Shown: positions 42,114-51,588, counted from the first letter of the stretch. The stretch is DNA of 64,000 nt from Planctomycetota bacterium (GCA_014584345.1 JACTNB010000021.1:1-64000); one strand, 5' to 3'. A program made the numbers and translations. The notes: generated by a model from the sequence alone, not told the origin.

Positions 42114-45100
42114 CTATTCAAAGGTGATCACCAGGTCGCCCGTGTTGACCTGATTACCAGGCTTAATGTGCACCTGGGCTACGGTGCCTGCCGCTTCCGC
42201 GTTGATGGTGCTTTCCATTTTCATGGCCTCCAGGCTGAACAGTTTCTGCCCCTTTTTCACGGAATCTCCTGCCTTGACTGCGATCGCCACCACCATGCCA
42301 GGCATGCTGGCGCCCACGTGCTTGGGATTGGTCGGATCCGCCTTCAGGGCCGACAGCGATTCCGTAGCCAGGGAATGATCGATGATCGTGACATCCCGAG
42401 GCTGACCGTTCAGCTCGAAGAAGACCGTCCGCGTCCCATCGTTATGGGGTTCGGAGACCGTCAGATATTTGATGATCAGCGTCTTGCCCTTCTCGATTTC
42501 GACGGCGATTTCCTCGCCTGGTTCCTGACCGCCGAAAAAAACGGATGTTGGCAGCCGACTTAGATCCGAATACTTCTGCTGGTCCTTCGAAAAATCCGCA
42601 AACACCTTCGGATACAACAAATACGAGAGCACTTCGCGCGGATGAGGTTCTCGGCCGACCATTTTTTTGACGTCCGCCGCTGCCTTCTGAAAATCGGCTG
42701 GAGGGAGCGTGGACCCCGGTCTTTCCGTCAGGCAAGGCTTCCCCTTGAGAATCACATGTTTAATCCGCTCTGGAAAACCACCGGGAGGTTGTCCCATCAT
42801 GCCGCCGATCAGGTCAATCACGGATGCGGGGAAGGCCAGTTCCCGGCTTTCATCTAATATGTCCGCGGGCTTCAAATCATTCGCCACCATGAACAGGGCC
42901 ATGTCTCCCACGGACTTCGAAGTTGGCGTGACTTTCACGATATCGCCGAACAGTTCGTTCACTTCCGCGTAGATTTCGCACACTTCGGTCCAGCGATCGG
43001 ACAACCCCAGCGCCCGGGCCTGTTCGTACAAATTGGTGTATTGCCCACCAGGCATTTCGTGTCGGTACAAATCCGATGTGGCTGGCAACACCGCGCTTTC
43101 AAAGGGAAGATAATATTCACGAACGGCTCGCCAGTAGGTGGCAATGTCGTCCAGCGCGCCCAGGTCAAGTTCGGGGTTGCGATCGGAAAATTGCAACGCG
43201 CCCACAACGGTGTTCAAATTCGGCTGCGATGTCCCTCCCGACATCGGCGCCATCGCCGCATCGGCAATGTCCAGATGCTCCATGGCCGCATTGAATATCG
43301 AGGCCGCCTGAATCCCTGCCGTATCGTGCGTGTGGAAGTGAATCGGAATCCCGATCTCCTGTTTCAATGTCTTGACCAGCAGCGTGGCGGCATCCGGCTT
43401 GCACAACCCCGCCATGTCCTTGATTGCCAGGATGTGCGCTCCCATCTGCTCCAATTGCTTGGCAAGATTCACATAATAGCCAAGATTGTATTTCGTCCGT
43501 TTCGGATTCAGGATATCTCCCGTATAACAGATCGAGGCTTCACAGATCATCCCCGAATCGATCACTGCCTCCATCGCCACCTGCATGTTGGGGATCCAGT
43601 TCAACGCATCGAATATGCGAAACACATCCATCCCCGTTTGTGCAGCTTCCTTGACGAAGGCCACGACTACGTTGTCGGGATAATTCGTATATCCCACCGC
43701 GCTCGAAGCCCGCAGCAACATTTGCGTGAGGATGTTCGGCGCCTTCTCACGGATATCCGCCAGGCGTTGCCAGGGGCATTCCTTCAGAAAACGCATGCTG
43801 GTATCGAACGTCGCGCCACCCCACATCTCCAGGGAAAACAGGTTCGGGCACAAATAGGAATACGCCTCGGCAATATTCAGCAGATCGCGCGTGCGAAAGC
43901 GGGTGGCATGCAACGATTGATGCGCGTCTCGAAACGTCGTATCCGTGATCATCAACCGCTGTTGAGCGGAGATCCACCGTGAAAAATCCTCCGCCCCCAA
44001 CTCCAGGAATTTATCCCGGGTTCCCAATGGGCGTTTTTCCGTTAACGAATAGGCGGGTACGGGAGCCTCGCTCCGCCGGATTGCACGCGGGCGATCCTTC
44101 ACGAGCGGATTGCCGTTGACGATAGTCTCGCCAATATACGTCAGAATTTTCGTCGCTCGGTCCTTCCGCACTGGAAAATCGAACAATTCGGGTGTCTGAT
44201 CGATGAAACGGGTCGTGCATTCTCCCGATAGGAACGTGGGGTGTGTCACCACTTTCGTCAGGAACGGAATGTTTGTCTTAACGCCGCGGATGCGAAATTC
44301 ATGCAGGCAACGCAGCATCCGACGAGCCGCCTCCGCGAAACTGCGATCGTGTGCCGTTACCTTCACCAGCAGCGAATCATAAAACGGATTCACCACCGCT
44401 CCGGAAAATGCCGAACCGGCATCCAGACGAATCCCCATCCCGTTCGCCGACCGATAATGCGAGACCCGGCCGTAATCAGGCGTGAACTTGTTGGCGGGAT
44501 CTTCCGTGGTGACGCGGCATTGTATCGCAAATCCAATCGGACGCGGCGGATTCTCGGGATCGATCGCTATCTCCGGGTCCGTCAGACGATATCCCGAAGA
44601 AACCAGAATTTGAGCCTTCACGATATCCACTCCCGTCACCTCTTCCGTGACGGTATGCTCCACTTGAATCCGAGGGTTCACTTCGATGAAGTACACGGCT
44701 TCGGTCTTGGCGTCCACCAGGAACTCGACCGTCCCCGCGGCGAGGTAATTCACCACCTTGCCGATCGCCAGGGCCGACTCCAGCAACTTTTGTCGCGCCT
44801 CGGCGGACAGATTAGGTGCCGGTGCCATCTCCACCACTTTCTGGTGGCGTCGCTGCACGGAACAGTCTCGCTCGAACAGATGCGTCAGGTTGCCATGACT
44901 GTCCCCCAATATCTGCACTTCGATATGACGCGCCCGTTCGATAAATTTCTCGATGAAAACGTCCGAACTGCCAAACGCAGTCTTCGATTCGTGTTGGGCC
45001 GATTCAAATGCCGTGATGAACTCCTCGGGTGAAGTCACCACGCGCATCCCACGGCCGCCTCCCCCCTTGGCCGCTTTCAGAATCACCGGAAAACCCATCT

Positions 45101-45563
45101 GCTTGGCTTGCCGCAAACCCGTCTGTGCATCCGGAATGGCTTCCCCGCTTCCCGCCAGCACGGGCACACCCGCCTCCGCTGCCAGCAGACGCGCGGTCGT
45201 TTTGTCGCCCAACCGCTCCAACGAGGATATCGAGGGGCCGACGAACACAATACCCGCCTGCTCGCAAGCCCGTGCCAACTCGGGATTCTCCGACAAAAAC
45301 CCATATCCCGGATGGATCGCATCGGCACCACATTCCACAGCCTGGGCAACGATCGACTCAATATCCAGATACGTCCGGATAGGTTCCCCCACCCGCCCGA
45401 TCTGATACGCTTCGTCCGCCTTGAATCGATGCAGGGCGTATCGATCCTCGTAGGAATATATCGCGACCGTGCGAATCCCCAGTTCCGAGGCCGATCGAAA
45501 GATGCGAATGGCAATTTCGCCACGGTTCGCAACCAGCAACTTCTTAATGGGTTTTATCTTCAT
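42114..45563 (-). CDS. pyc: Pyruvate carboxylase
   Basis: A 1149-residue single-chain enzyme, the full usual length, making oxaloacetate from pyruvate, bicarbonate and ATP. The biotin carboxylase domain covers about residues 1-455 (KLLVANRGEIAIRIFRSASE; ATP-grasp loop KAAKGGGGRGMRVV; FIERARHIEVQILGD). The carboxyltransferase domain starts near residue 530 (TFRDAHQSLHATRFRTRDLL), with metal ligands in HFHTHDTAG. The biotinyl Lys is in the C-terminal LFSLEAMKMESTI. It replenishes the TCA cycle and supplies gluconeogenesis. The gene is alone on its strand, with a ~380-base spacer upstream. Together with the PPDK gene at 55.6-58.4 kb it suggests reversible control of the pyruvate-PEP-oxaloacetate node. 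Confidence 0.95.
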   Translation of the reverse strand: MKIKPIKKLLVANRGEIAIRIFRSASELGIRTVAIYSYEDRYALHRFKADEAYQIGRVGEPIRTYLDIESIVAQAVECGADAIHPGYGFLSENPELARACEQAGIVFVGPSISSLERLGDKTTARLLAAEAGVPVLAGSGEAIPDAQTGLRQAKQMGFPVILKAAKGGGGRGMRVVTSPEEFITAFESAQHESKTAFGSSDVFIEKFIERARHIEVQILGDSHGNLTHLFERDCSVQRRHQKVVEMAPAPNLSAEARQKLLESALAIGKVVNYLAAGTVEFLVDAKTEAVYFIEVNPRIQVEHTVTEEVTGVDIVKAQILVSSGYRLTDPEIAIDPENPPRPIGFAIQCRVTTEDPANKFTPDYGRVSHYRSANGMGIRLDAGSAFSGAVVNPFYDSLLVKVTAHDRSFAEAARRMLRCLHEFRIRGVKTNIPFLTKVVTHPTFLSGECTTRFIDQTPELFDFPVRKDRATKILTYIGETIVNGNPLVKDRPRAIRRSEAPVPAYSLTEKRPLGTRDKFLELGAEDFSRWISAQQRLMITDTTFRDAHQSLHATRFRTRDLLNIAEAYSYLCPNLFSLEMWGGATFDTSMRFLKECPWQRLADIREKAPNILTQMLLRASSAVGYTNYPDNVVVAFVKEAAQTGMDVFRIFDALNWIPNMQVAMEAVIDSGMICEASICYTGDILNPKRTKYNLGYYVNLAKQLEQMGAHILAIKDMAGLCKPDAATLLVKTLKQEIGIPIHFHTHDTAGIQAASIFNAAMEHLDIADAAMAPMSGGTSQPNLNTVVGALQFSDRNPELDLGALDDIATYWRAVREYYLPFESAVLPATSDLYRHEMPGGQYTNLYEQARALGLSDRWTEVCEIYAEVNELFGDIVKVTPTSKSVGDMALFMVANDLKPADILDESRELAFPASVIDLIGGMMGQPPGGFPERIKHVILKGKPCLTERPGSTLPPADFQKAAADVKKMVGREPHPREVLSYLLYPKVFADFSKDQQKYSDLSRLPTSVFFGGQEPGEEIAVEIEKGKTLIIKYLTVSEPHNDGTRTVFFELNGQPRDVTIIDHSLATESLSALKADPTNPKHVGASMPGMVVAIAVKAGDSVKKGQKLFSLEAMKMESTINAEAAGTVAQVHIKPGNQVNTGDLVITFE

Positions 45564-45941
45564 CGACGAAAACGCTCCGCTAAAAAACCAAGCTTCGAGT
45601 ATTTTCCGAAGAAACTACGTCGAACCTTGTCTCGTTTTATTGTATTTCATGAAATTATTGGAATCCGCATCGGAATACACAGCCCACCGCGGATAAATCC
45701 CTTGCCCGGATTTCCAAAAGTCACGGCACGCCCGGACCGATCCCTTCCCCGCCCACCTGCCAGAATCGCTATACCGTAGGTGGGTCATGCGGTTCGAGTC
45801 CGTCTGTGAGCAACTCGGACCGTTGCAACGGCCTGAAGGCAACACGTACCGAGATTCAGCGACACGCTCACCTTCGACCATTCATACGCGAAGGCATGAA
45901 ACTGCTCGATGTGTTACAGACAAGTCTACTGCAGTCTGGCT
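45564..45941. other. Spacer upstream of pyruvate carboxylase
   Basis: About 380 bases between the start of pyc and the end of the DUF1080 gene. It holds a 12-base perfect palindrome, ccgttgcaacgg, at 45820-45831. A word resembling a tRNA T-loop (ggttcgagtcc near 45791) does not extend to a tRNA. The pyc promoter should be near 45600-45700; TACAAT on the minus strand at 45639-45644 could be its -10. Confidence 0.4.
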
Positions 45942-46571
45942 CTACTCAAGTGTCTTGATGCGGATATTGCGAAATTGAACACCACCACCATGGCCACACA
46001 GTCGTAAAAAGCCGGACGGACGATTCAAGCCGGGATGTTCCTTCCCGTCGATGGTCTTGCCCTCCGGAGCCGCTTCCGACAACCGGGCATCCACAATTAC
46101 CACGCCATTCACGGTCACCTTGATGTGATCCCCATTCGCGATAATCTCCTGGGAATTCCATTCCCCCACCGGCTTCGCGGCTCCCCGTTTTGCGGCCACG
46201 ATCCCATATACCGAACCATGATATTGCCAATCCGCCAGATTCGCATATTTCGGGTGCGTGTCTTCCAGCACTTGAATTTCCATGCCGCTGTAGGCCGCAT
46301 TCTGGCCACGCACGCTGCGTATCCCCATCCCGCTGTTTGCTCCCGGTTCCGTTTTGAAATCGAACCGGAGGATAAAATTGCCATACTCACGTCCCAGGTA
46401 ACAGCCATCTCCGTCCAGATACCCTTCCGGGGTTACAATCACCGTCTCTTCCCACTGGTGTTTGCCAGCCATGGGCATCAACGATTGAAAACCGGATTCC
46501 TCAGCGGCTTGCACATTGCATACCAGGGCCGCGCACAGCACGAACAATCCCCAGGAAATCTTCTTTTTCAT
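45942..46571 (-). CDS. Exported DUF1080 (3-keto-disaccharide hydrolase-like) protein
   Basis: A 209-residue protein. ATG 46571 begins a signal peptide (MKKKISWGLFVLCAALVCNV, then QAAE). The rest is a concanavalin/laminarinase-like beta-sandwich of the DUF1080 family: YGNFILRFDFKTEPGANSGM, GIRSVRGQNAAYSGMEIQVL and WNSQEIIANGDHIKVTVNGV are diagnostic. Some members hydrolyse 3-keto-glucosides after oxidation by Gfo/Idh-type oxidoreductases; others only bind glycans. Planctomycetes carry many paralogues. The small gene upstream (46645-46917) lies in the same direction 73 bases away, so the two may be co-transcribed. Confidence 0.9.
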   Translation of the reverse strand: MKKKISWGLFVLCAALVCNVQAAEESGFQSLMPMAGKHQWEETVIVTPEGYLDGDGCYLGREYGNFILRFDFKTEPGANSGMGIRSVRGQNAAYSGMEIQVLEDTHPKYANLADWQYHGSVYGIVAAKRGAAKPVGEWNSQEIIANGDHIKVTVNGVVIVDARLSEAAPEGKTIDGKEHPGLNRPSGFLRLCGHGGGVQFRNIRIKTLE

Positions 46572-46644
46572 TTTCCGACCTGTTTCCCTTAAAGGTGAAT
46601 ATTGTTGGTTTCGGTGAACACGTTCTGCCGTATCCACGCCTGCA

Positions 46645-46917
46645 TTATTCGATCACATCCTCAATCAGTGAAATCGAAACAACCTCGGCTCGGTTAATCA
46701 GGGCGCGGGCACGGTTGGCTCGGATCCCATGCAACCGCGAGTCGAGCACGTACCGTTCGCGTGTGGTTGTGGTTTCTCGCAAATCGTGAATGTCAGCATT
46801 CTCCAGCACCAGGTATCGGTGATCTATTCCGATCAGCTTTCCCAGGCAGACATACATCGATTGCATGTCCAGCACTACGTCGCGCTGCACATAGTCCGCA
46901 AGCAAGGAGGTGTCCAT
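46645..46917 (-). CDS. Small Sm-like fold protein, unknown function
   Basis: A 90-residue protein from ATG 46917 (MDTSLLADYVQRDVVLDMQS). An in-frame GTG at 46944 is an alternative but adds only nine residues. MYVCLGKLIGIDHRYLVLEN has the spacing of the Sm1 motif (a Gly, strand, Asp, strand pattern, with Tyr in place of the usual Asn), and ALINRAEVVSISLIEDVIE resembles Sm2, where Hfq and Sm proteins show a strand then V..I. Between them is a basic loop with RETTTTRERYVLDSRLHGIR, suitable for RNA contact. It is not Hfq, whose Sm2 signature and length differ. It is upstream of the DUF1080 gene in the same direction. The Sm assignment is by pattern only. Confidence 0.6.
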   Translation of the reverse strand: MDTSLLADYVQRDVVLDMQSMYVCLGKLIGIDHRYLVLENADIHDLRETTTTRERYVLDSRLHGIRANRARALINRAEVVSISLIEDVIE

Positions 46918-47179
46918 CCTGTTCGTTCCCGTACGACCTGTCACTTTTACGCATCGAGAATGCTGAACTCCCCCTCAACATACGGAGGGAAACGCCACCG
47001 TGCAAGTATCAGCCGAGTGGTTTCGCGGGCTCCAGCCGAGCGGCCCTGAACATTCTGGCCCATCCGTTTGATCTTTCAACGGGATTCTGCGACAGTGACT
47101 TTCGCAGGGAACATTCCACATTGTCGGAACTCGCGTCCCGCACCGTAATTTTACCCACCCAGAACAGGATACGGTTTCC

Positions 47180-48460
47180 ATGCGCGCTTCCGTCCGTTGT
47201 TGTTTCGCACTGTGGTTGACGCTATGCCTGCTGTCCGGAGCAGCGGTGAACATTTCCGCTGCCGAACCCGTTGGCCCGTTCCAGCCTAACGACTGGCCCT
47301 GGTGGCGGGGACAGACACGCGATGGTAAGGCTCAATCCGGGCAGAATCCACCGCTCGCCTGGAGTGAAACCGAAAATCTCCTCTGGAAGACTCCCATTCC
47401 GGGACGGGGGCATGGATCACCCACCGTTGTGGCCAACGCCGTTTACCTCGCTACTGCCGACGAACAGGCCGAAACACGTTCCGTGCTTGCCCTCCATCGC
47501 GACTCGGGACAGCTCTTGTGGTCCTGCCTGGTGCATCAAGGATCACCCACGCCGCCCAGAAATGCACGCGGAACCCAGGCCTCGTCCACCGTCGCCTGCG
47601 ATGGGCACCGGCTGTTTATCAACTTTCTGCACGACGGGGCCATGTTCACCTCGGCGATCACGCTCGAGGGCAAACTACTCTGGCAGACGCGAGTCGCCGA
47701 CTACATCGTACACCAGGGGTATGGTTCGTCCCCCGCCATCTTCGAGGGACTCTGCATTGTCTCCGCCGACAGTAAGGCAGGGGGGGCCATTGCCGCCTTG
47801 GATCGTCGGACCGGCAACATCGTCTGGAAGGTGGATCGTCCGCAACTCCCCAATTACCCATCGCCCATTCTGCTGAAAGCCGCGGGAAAAACACAACTCC
47901 TCATGACCGGCTGCGATCTTGTCACCAGCTTGAATCCTCGGACAGGCGAAAAATTTTGGGAAATCCCGGGCGCGACCACCGAATGTGTCACCTCCACGCT
48001 CACTAATGGAGACTTAATCTACACGTCCGGAGGCTACCCCGAAAACCACGTCTCCGCGGTCAGGGCCGATGGCTCGGGCGAACTCGTCTGGAAGAACGGC
48101 AGCCGCGTCTATGTCCCTTCGATGCTGATTCACGAGGGGTACCTGTACGGCATCATGGATGCCGGCGTGGCCGTCTGCTGGAACGCCTCCACAGGCGAGG
48201 AGATCTGGAAGGGACGGCTGCAGGGGACTTTCTCCTCCTCGCCCGTACTCGTCGGCTCCCGGATCTATGTCATCAATGAATCCGGCGAAACCTTCGTGTT
48301 CGAGGCGAAGCCGCAACAGTTCGAGTTGCTCGCACGCAATCAACTGGGACAGGAATGTTTCGCAACCCCGGCCATCTGCGGCAGCCGCATCTATACCCGC
48401 ATCGCCAGCAGCGAAAACGAGCAACGCCAAGAATACCTGTATTGCCTCGGCAAGAAATAG
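47180..48460 (+). CDS. Exported PQQ-like beta-propeller protein
   Basis: A 426-residue protein with a signal peptide (RCCFALWLTLCLLSGAAVNI, then SAAE) and six or seven PQQ-type blades. Typical tryptophan docking motifs are WPWWRGQTRDG at the N-terminus, ALHRDSGQLLWSC, ALDRRTGNIVWKV and SLNPRTGEKFWEI. Similar proteins are annotated as BamB-like or alcohol-dehydrogenase-like propellers. Planctomycetes hold many paralogues; they probably act as protein or ligand scaffolds in the periplasm rather than as quinoprotein dehydrogenases, since no catalytic Asp/Cys-Cys motif is visible. It is divergent from the Sm-like gene and convergent with the lipoprotein gene to the right. Confidence 0.85.
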   Translation: MRASVRCCFALWLTLCLLSGAAVNISAAEPVGPFQPNDWPWWRGQTRDGKAQSGQNPPLAWSETENLLWKTPIPGRGHGSPTVVANAVYLATADEQAETRSVLALHRDSGQLLWSCLVHQGSPTPPRNARGTQASSTVACDGHRLFINFLHDGAMFTSAITLEGKLLWQTRVADYIVHQGYGSSPAIFEGLCIVSADSKAGGAIAALDRRTGNIVWKVDRPQLPNYPSPILLKAAGKTQLLMTGCDLVTSLNPRTGEKFWEIPGATTECVTSTLTNGDLIYTSGGYPENHVSAVRADGSGELVWKNGSRVYVPSMLIHEGYLYGIMDAGVAVCWNASTGEEIWKGRLQGTFSSSPVLVGSRIYVINESGETFVFEAKPQQFELLARNQLGQECFATPAICGSRIYTRIASSENEQRQEYLYCLGKK

Positions 48461-48655
48461 GAATGGGCGGCAGGCACGTGCGGCTCGAAAGACGCAACTA
48501 GCGGCGCCCGTCAGGAAGCGGGCCACATGGACGCATCATCTTGCAAAACACTCCCCCGATATGGAGTCCACATCGCGTTGAGGGCAATGCAACGAGATCG
48601 GTTCAACCCTGGCAGGCTCCCTCACGTTCGCGGCTAGTATTCCAGTGCTCTCGAC

Positions 48656-49105
48656 TTACTTCAACTTGATCTCGAAGGGAATGGTTCCCCCATCGCCTGT
48701 TACTTCCGTCCAGAGTTCCGTTTTATCATAGCTGCTGTACTTGGCGGGAATGTGCTCCTTACCCACGGCGGTTTGTTCCTCGGCCGGCATGCTGGCAGGA
48801 AACGGACTCCCATCTGCCTGGGCAAATTTCGAAATCGAGACACGGAACTTGCCAACCGGACAACCGGGACGACCATCCACGAATTTCAGTTCATACTTGC
48901 CCGCGGAGTCGGTGACCCCATACGCAGGGCGTCCCTGGCCTTCTCCATAGGGAGCAAAAGTTACCATTGCGTTAACCAGCGGCTGGCCATCGGCCAGCAC
49001 AGTCCCCGACACGGGCACCAGGGCTGTTTCAGGTTCTCCGGATCCTCCGCAGCCCACGGTCCAGCAAAGCAACAATGCCGCGGCAAAACAAAGAGACTTT
49101 TGCAT
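48656..49105 (-). CDS. Small lipoprotein with Ig/carboxypeptidase-regulatory-like domain
   Basis: A 149-residue lipoprotein from ATG 49105. The signal segment MQKSLCFAAALLLCWTVGC ends in a lipobox with Cys19. The mature part begins with a linker and VPVSGTVLADGQPLVNAMVT, the first strands of a transthyretin-like/carboxypeptidase-regulatory domain. Such lipoproteins accompany DUF1559 genes in planctomycetes. Here it follows a DUF1559 gene (49233-50273) in the same direction, beyond a hairpin. It probably sits on the outer membrane or the inner face of the envelope. Role unknown. Confidence 0.85.
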   Translation of the reverse strand: MQKSLCFAAALLLCWTVGCGGSGEPETALVPVSGTVLADGQPLVNAMVTFAPYGEGQGRPAYGVTDSAGKYELKFVDGRPGCPVGKFRVSISKFAQADGSPFPASMPAEEQTAVGKEHIPAKYSSYDKTELWTEVTGDGGTIPFEIKLK

Positions 49106-49175
49106 GTGGAATATTCTCGGTGTCATAGTATTCTTTATTTATTGAATTACGTTGAGGTTTCGAATGATAGGAATC

Positions 49176-49216
49176 TGATCTGCGGGCAGAATCGTGATTG
49201 TTCTGACCGCAGATCA
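49176..49216 (-). terminator. Hairpin after first DUF1559 gene
   Basis: tgatctgcgg pairs with ccgcagatca (10 bp), and an inner cagaa/ttctg stem extends it. It lies 17 bases past the stop of the DUF1559 gene and before the lipoprotein gene, so it could terminate or attenuate transcription between them. Confidence 0.6.
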
Positions 49217-49232
49217 TTTAAATGCCAGATAA

Positions 49233-50273
49233 TTAGTATTCGCCCAGAACCTGTCCATCGGCAATGTACGCCAGACGCTGCCGCGTAACTAGATCTATGT
49301 TCTGGCTGATAAAGCGGACGGCACCATCTCCCAACAGCACTTGCATGCCCCCTTTGTGCAGACTGCCAGGATAGCTCCAGCTAAACAGCTGAGTGCGGGA
49401 GAGATTCGTATTGGGTGGAACCGACCAGGGACAGCAGTCACTGAAGTTGTTGATCCCCGCAGTGAGTGCGAAGTCCACTCCTCCACCGACCCATTTGGAG
49501 TAACCCCATGTGCCCGTGATGCCATCTTTGATGTCCAGCGTGGTTTCAAGCATGGCAACCGTGTTGCTGGTTCCATCGGTGATGTCTCGCATGTTGCAGG
49601 ACGAGGAAACACCAAACATGCGGCGCGTGGTCAGGCCGATATTCGACCAAAGGTTAATTGTATCGCTATATCGTGTGACAGAAAATTCATAGCTCGTCTT
49701 GGCGCCTGGAAAACCTGCGGCATTCGCATTGTTGTACACCACATAGTTAATGGTGTTGCCTGTATAGAACTTGGTGCCGTTGTCCGAGGGACAAAGTAAT
49801 CCTGGGATCGAGCGACTCACCACAAAGGCATTTCCACTGGTCTGAATTGTCGTCGCCGGCTGCACCAACGGAGCTGCCCCGGCGCGGACATATTCCGCGG
49901 TGGGAAACAGCGGATTGAACTGATCAAACAAAGCGGATTGTTCCAGGAAGGGCAACAGTCCCAGAAAGCCGCGATGGTTCAGGGTGAAACCAGTTGTCGT
50001 GGTCGTTTGAGCTCCCCCCGCGATAATCGAGCCATCGGCCGACGTGCTGTAGGGGAACACGTTGTACGTGTCGTGATAATTGTGCAGGGCCAGCCCCAGT
50101 TGCTTGAGATTATTCTTGCAGGCCGAACGTCGGGCCGCCTCCCTCGCCTGCTGCACCGCAGGCAGCAGCAGAGCCACCAGGATGGCGATGATTGCTATCA
50201 CCACCAGCAGTTCTATCAGCGTAAAACCGATCCGTCTCGCGTTGCGTGATCCAACTCTTGAAACCGCGATCAT
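49233..50273 (-). CDS. DUF1559 major-pilin-like protein, copy 1
   Basis: A 346-residue protein from ATG 50273 (MIAVSRVGSRNARR). The type IV pilin-like N-terminus IGFTLIELLVVIAIIAILVA carries the prepilin peptidase cleavage and methylation motif GFTLIE, and the long hydrophobic helix runs into LLPAVQQAREAARRSACKNN. The remaining DUF1559 domain has LGLALHNYHDTYNVFP and ends GDGAVRFISQ...DGQVLGEY, the conserved C-terminal H-X-G-DG pattern of the family. DUF1559 proteins are abundant in planctomycetes and are thought to form pseudopilin-like surface or periplasmic fibres; function is unproven. It is followed by a hairpin and a lipoprotein gene. Confidence 0.93.
   Translation of the reverse strand: MIAVSRVGSRNARRIGFTLIELLVVIAIIAILVALLLPAVQQAREAARRSACKNNLKQLGLALHNYHDTYNVFPYSTSADGSIIAGGAQTTTTTGFTLNHRGFLGLLPFLEQSALFDQFNPLFPTAEYVRAGAAPLVQPATTIQTSGNAFVVSRSIPGLLCPSDNGTKFYTGNTINYVVYNNANAAGFPGAKTSYEFSVTRYSDTINLWSNIGLTTRRMFGVSSSCNMRDITDGTSNTVAMLETTLDIKDGITGTWGYSKWVGGGVDFALTAGINNFSDCCPWSVPPNTNLSRTQLFSWSYPGSLHKGGMQVLLGDGAVRFISQNIDLVTRQRLAYIADGQVLGEY
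50161..50207. repeat. 47-bp DNA block shared by DUF1559 copies 1-3
   Basis: A 47-base stretch coding for the prepilin helix is identical at 50161-50207, 51320-51366 and 53080-53126, including third codon positions. This points to recent duplication or gene conversion among the three neighbouring genes. Confidence 0.75.
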
Positions 50274-50308
50274 ATAAGCCTTTCGTGAAATGTAAGGAAA
50301 ATATACAA

Positions 50309-50337
50309 ACAATGGGGCTGCTAAACAGCCCCATTGT
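50309..50337 (-). terminator. Intrinsic terminator after second DUF1559 gene
   Basis: A perfect 12-bp stem (acaatggggctg / cagccccattgt) with a five-base loop, followed on the minus strand by GTTTGTATATTTT. It separates DUF1559 copies 2 and 1, which are then probably transcribed independently. Confidence 0.75.
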
Positions 50338-50379
50338 CGTTTTTATAGTATACCTGTCGCAGATCGAAAAGTCAGCGAA

Positions 50380-51426
50380 TCAGAATTCTCCCAGAACCTG
50401 CCCGTCGGAAATATAAGCCAAACGCTGCCGTGTTGTCGCGTTCATGTTTTGGCTGAGGAACCGCACGGCACCGTCTCCCATCAAGACCTGGGCTCCACCT
50501 TTGTGCAAGCTGCCAACAAGGCCCCAATCTCGCAGTTGGGTTTTGGACAGGTTCTGGAAGGGGGGAGTGGTCCAGGAGCAACAATCACCAAAATCATTGA
50601 TTGCAAGTGCTGCCAGGTCGACGCCGTTGCCGACCCATTTCGAATAACCCCAGGTCTGGCCTACGCCGTTCTTGACATCGAGAGTCGTCTCCGCCACGGC
50701 CACGGTGTTGCTGGTTCCGTCCGTGATATCCCGCATATTGCACGAGGAATACAAGCCAAACATCCGGCGGGTTGTCAATCCGGTCGTGGACCAAATGCTG
50801 ATGCTGCTGCTATATCTTTGCACGCTGAAATCATAATTCGTTTTGGCACCCTGGAATCCTGCGGAGGAACCATTCGAATAAATTCCGTAGGTCGTATCGT
50901 TCCCCGTATAGTGCTTATTGCCGTTGTCGGACGGACAGAGCAGACTGGCCAGGCGTCGGCTTACAACAAAGGCGTTTCCGCTGGTCTGAATGGTTGTGCC
51001 AGGCTGCACCAGAGGGGCTGCTCCCGGGGATTCCGTCGTGCGCTGATAGGCTCCCGTGGGGAACAGGGGATTGAACTGATCGTAAAGCGCGGCTTGTTCC
51101 AGGAAGGGAAGCAGACCCAGCCAGCCACGGTGATTCAACGTAAATCCCGTATTGTTTGTCGTATTGCCGTTTCCTGTCCCCGTAACGGCTCCATCGGCCG
51201 ACGTGCTGTAGGGAAACACGTTGTAGGTATCATGATAATTGTGCAGTGCCAGGCCGATTTGTTTCAGGTTGTTCTTGCAGGCCGAACGGCGGGCCGCTTC
51301 GCGTGCCTGTTGCACTGCCGGCAGCAGCAGAGCCACCAGGATGGCGATGATTGCTATCACCACCAGCAGCTCTATCAGAGTGAATGCTTGTGGGTGGCGA
51401 CGGGATGTTGGAGTCAACATTCTCAT
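50380..51426 (-). CDS. DUF1559 major-pilin-like protein, copy 2
   Basis: A 348-residue protein. GAGGAG lies six bases upstream of ATG 51426. The N-terminus (SRRHPQAFTLIELLVVIAII) carries the prepilin cleavage/methylation motif; the helix ends LLPAVQQAREAARRSACKNN. The DUF1559 domain follows closely the pattern of copy 1 (LHNYHDTYNVFPYSTSADGA; RQRLAYISDGQVLGEF at the C-terminus). Copies 1 and 2 are much more alike to each other than to the fourth copy at 59.4 kb, and the first ~140 bases of their coding DNA match copy 3 nearly exactly. Neighbours are a terminator downstream and a lipoprotein gene upstream. Confidence 0.93.
   Translation of the reverse strand: MRMLTPTSRRHPQAFTLIELLVVIAIIAILVALLLPAVQQAREAARRSACKNNLKQIGLALHNYHDTYNVFPYSTSADGAVTGTGNGNTTNNTGFTLNHRGWLGLLPFLEQAALYDQFNPLFPTGAYQRTTESPGAAPLVQPGTTIQTSGNAFVVSRRLASLLCPSDNGNKHYTGNDTTYGIYSNGSSAGFQGAKTNYDFSVQRYSSSISIWSTTGLTTRRMFGLYSSCNMRDITDGTSNTVAVAETTLDVKNGVGQTWGYSKWVGNGVDLAALAINDFGDCCSWTTPPFQNLSKTQLRDWGLVGSLHKGGAQVLMGDGAVRFLSQNMNATTRQRLAYISDGQVLGEF
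51239..51380. repeat. ~140-bp DNA block near-identical to copy 3
   Basis: 51239-51380 in DUF1559 copy 2 and 52999-53140 in copy 3 differ at only a handful of positions by eye over about 140 bases, covering the N-terminal helix and the LKQIGLALHNY segment. This DNA-level match is far stronger than the protein similarity of the rest of the two genes. Confidence 0.7.
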
Positions 51427-51588
51427 GGGATTCTCCTCGGTTGAAAATTAGAAAAACAAAAGTGTTTGAAGAACTTGCGAATGAGTCTGCATTTGAAGTG
51501 TAAAATTAAAGAATTTCCGTTCTGTATTCTACTTCTGCGGCGGTGAGGTCGACTCTAAACTCCAGGGTGACGTGGTCGGAGCATATGC

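Noticed and set aside
43041..43982. 313-codon plus-strand frame inside pyruvate carboxylase
   Set aside because: Antisense to the conserved carboxyltransferase domain; His/Arg-rich and without family.
45780..45815. tRNA-like T-loop word ggttcgagtcc
   Set aside because: The five-base stem has a mismatch and no matching acceptor arm lies upstream; no cloverleaf.
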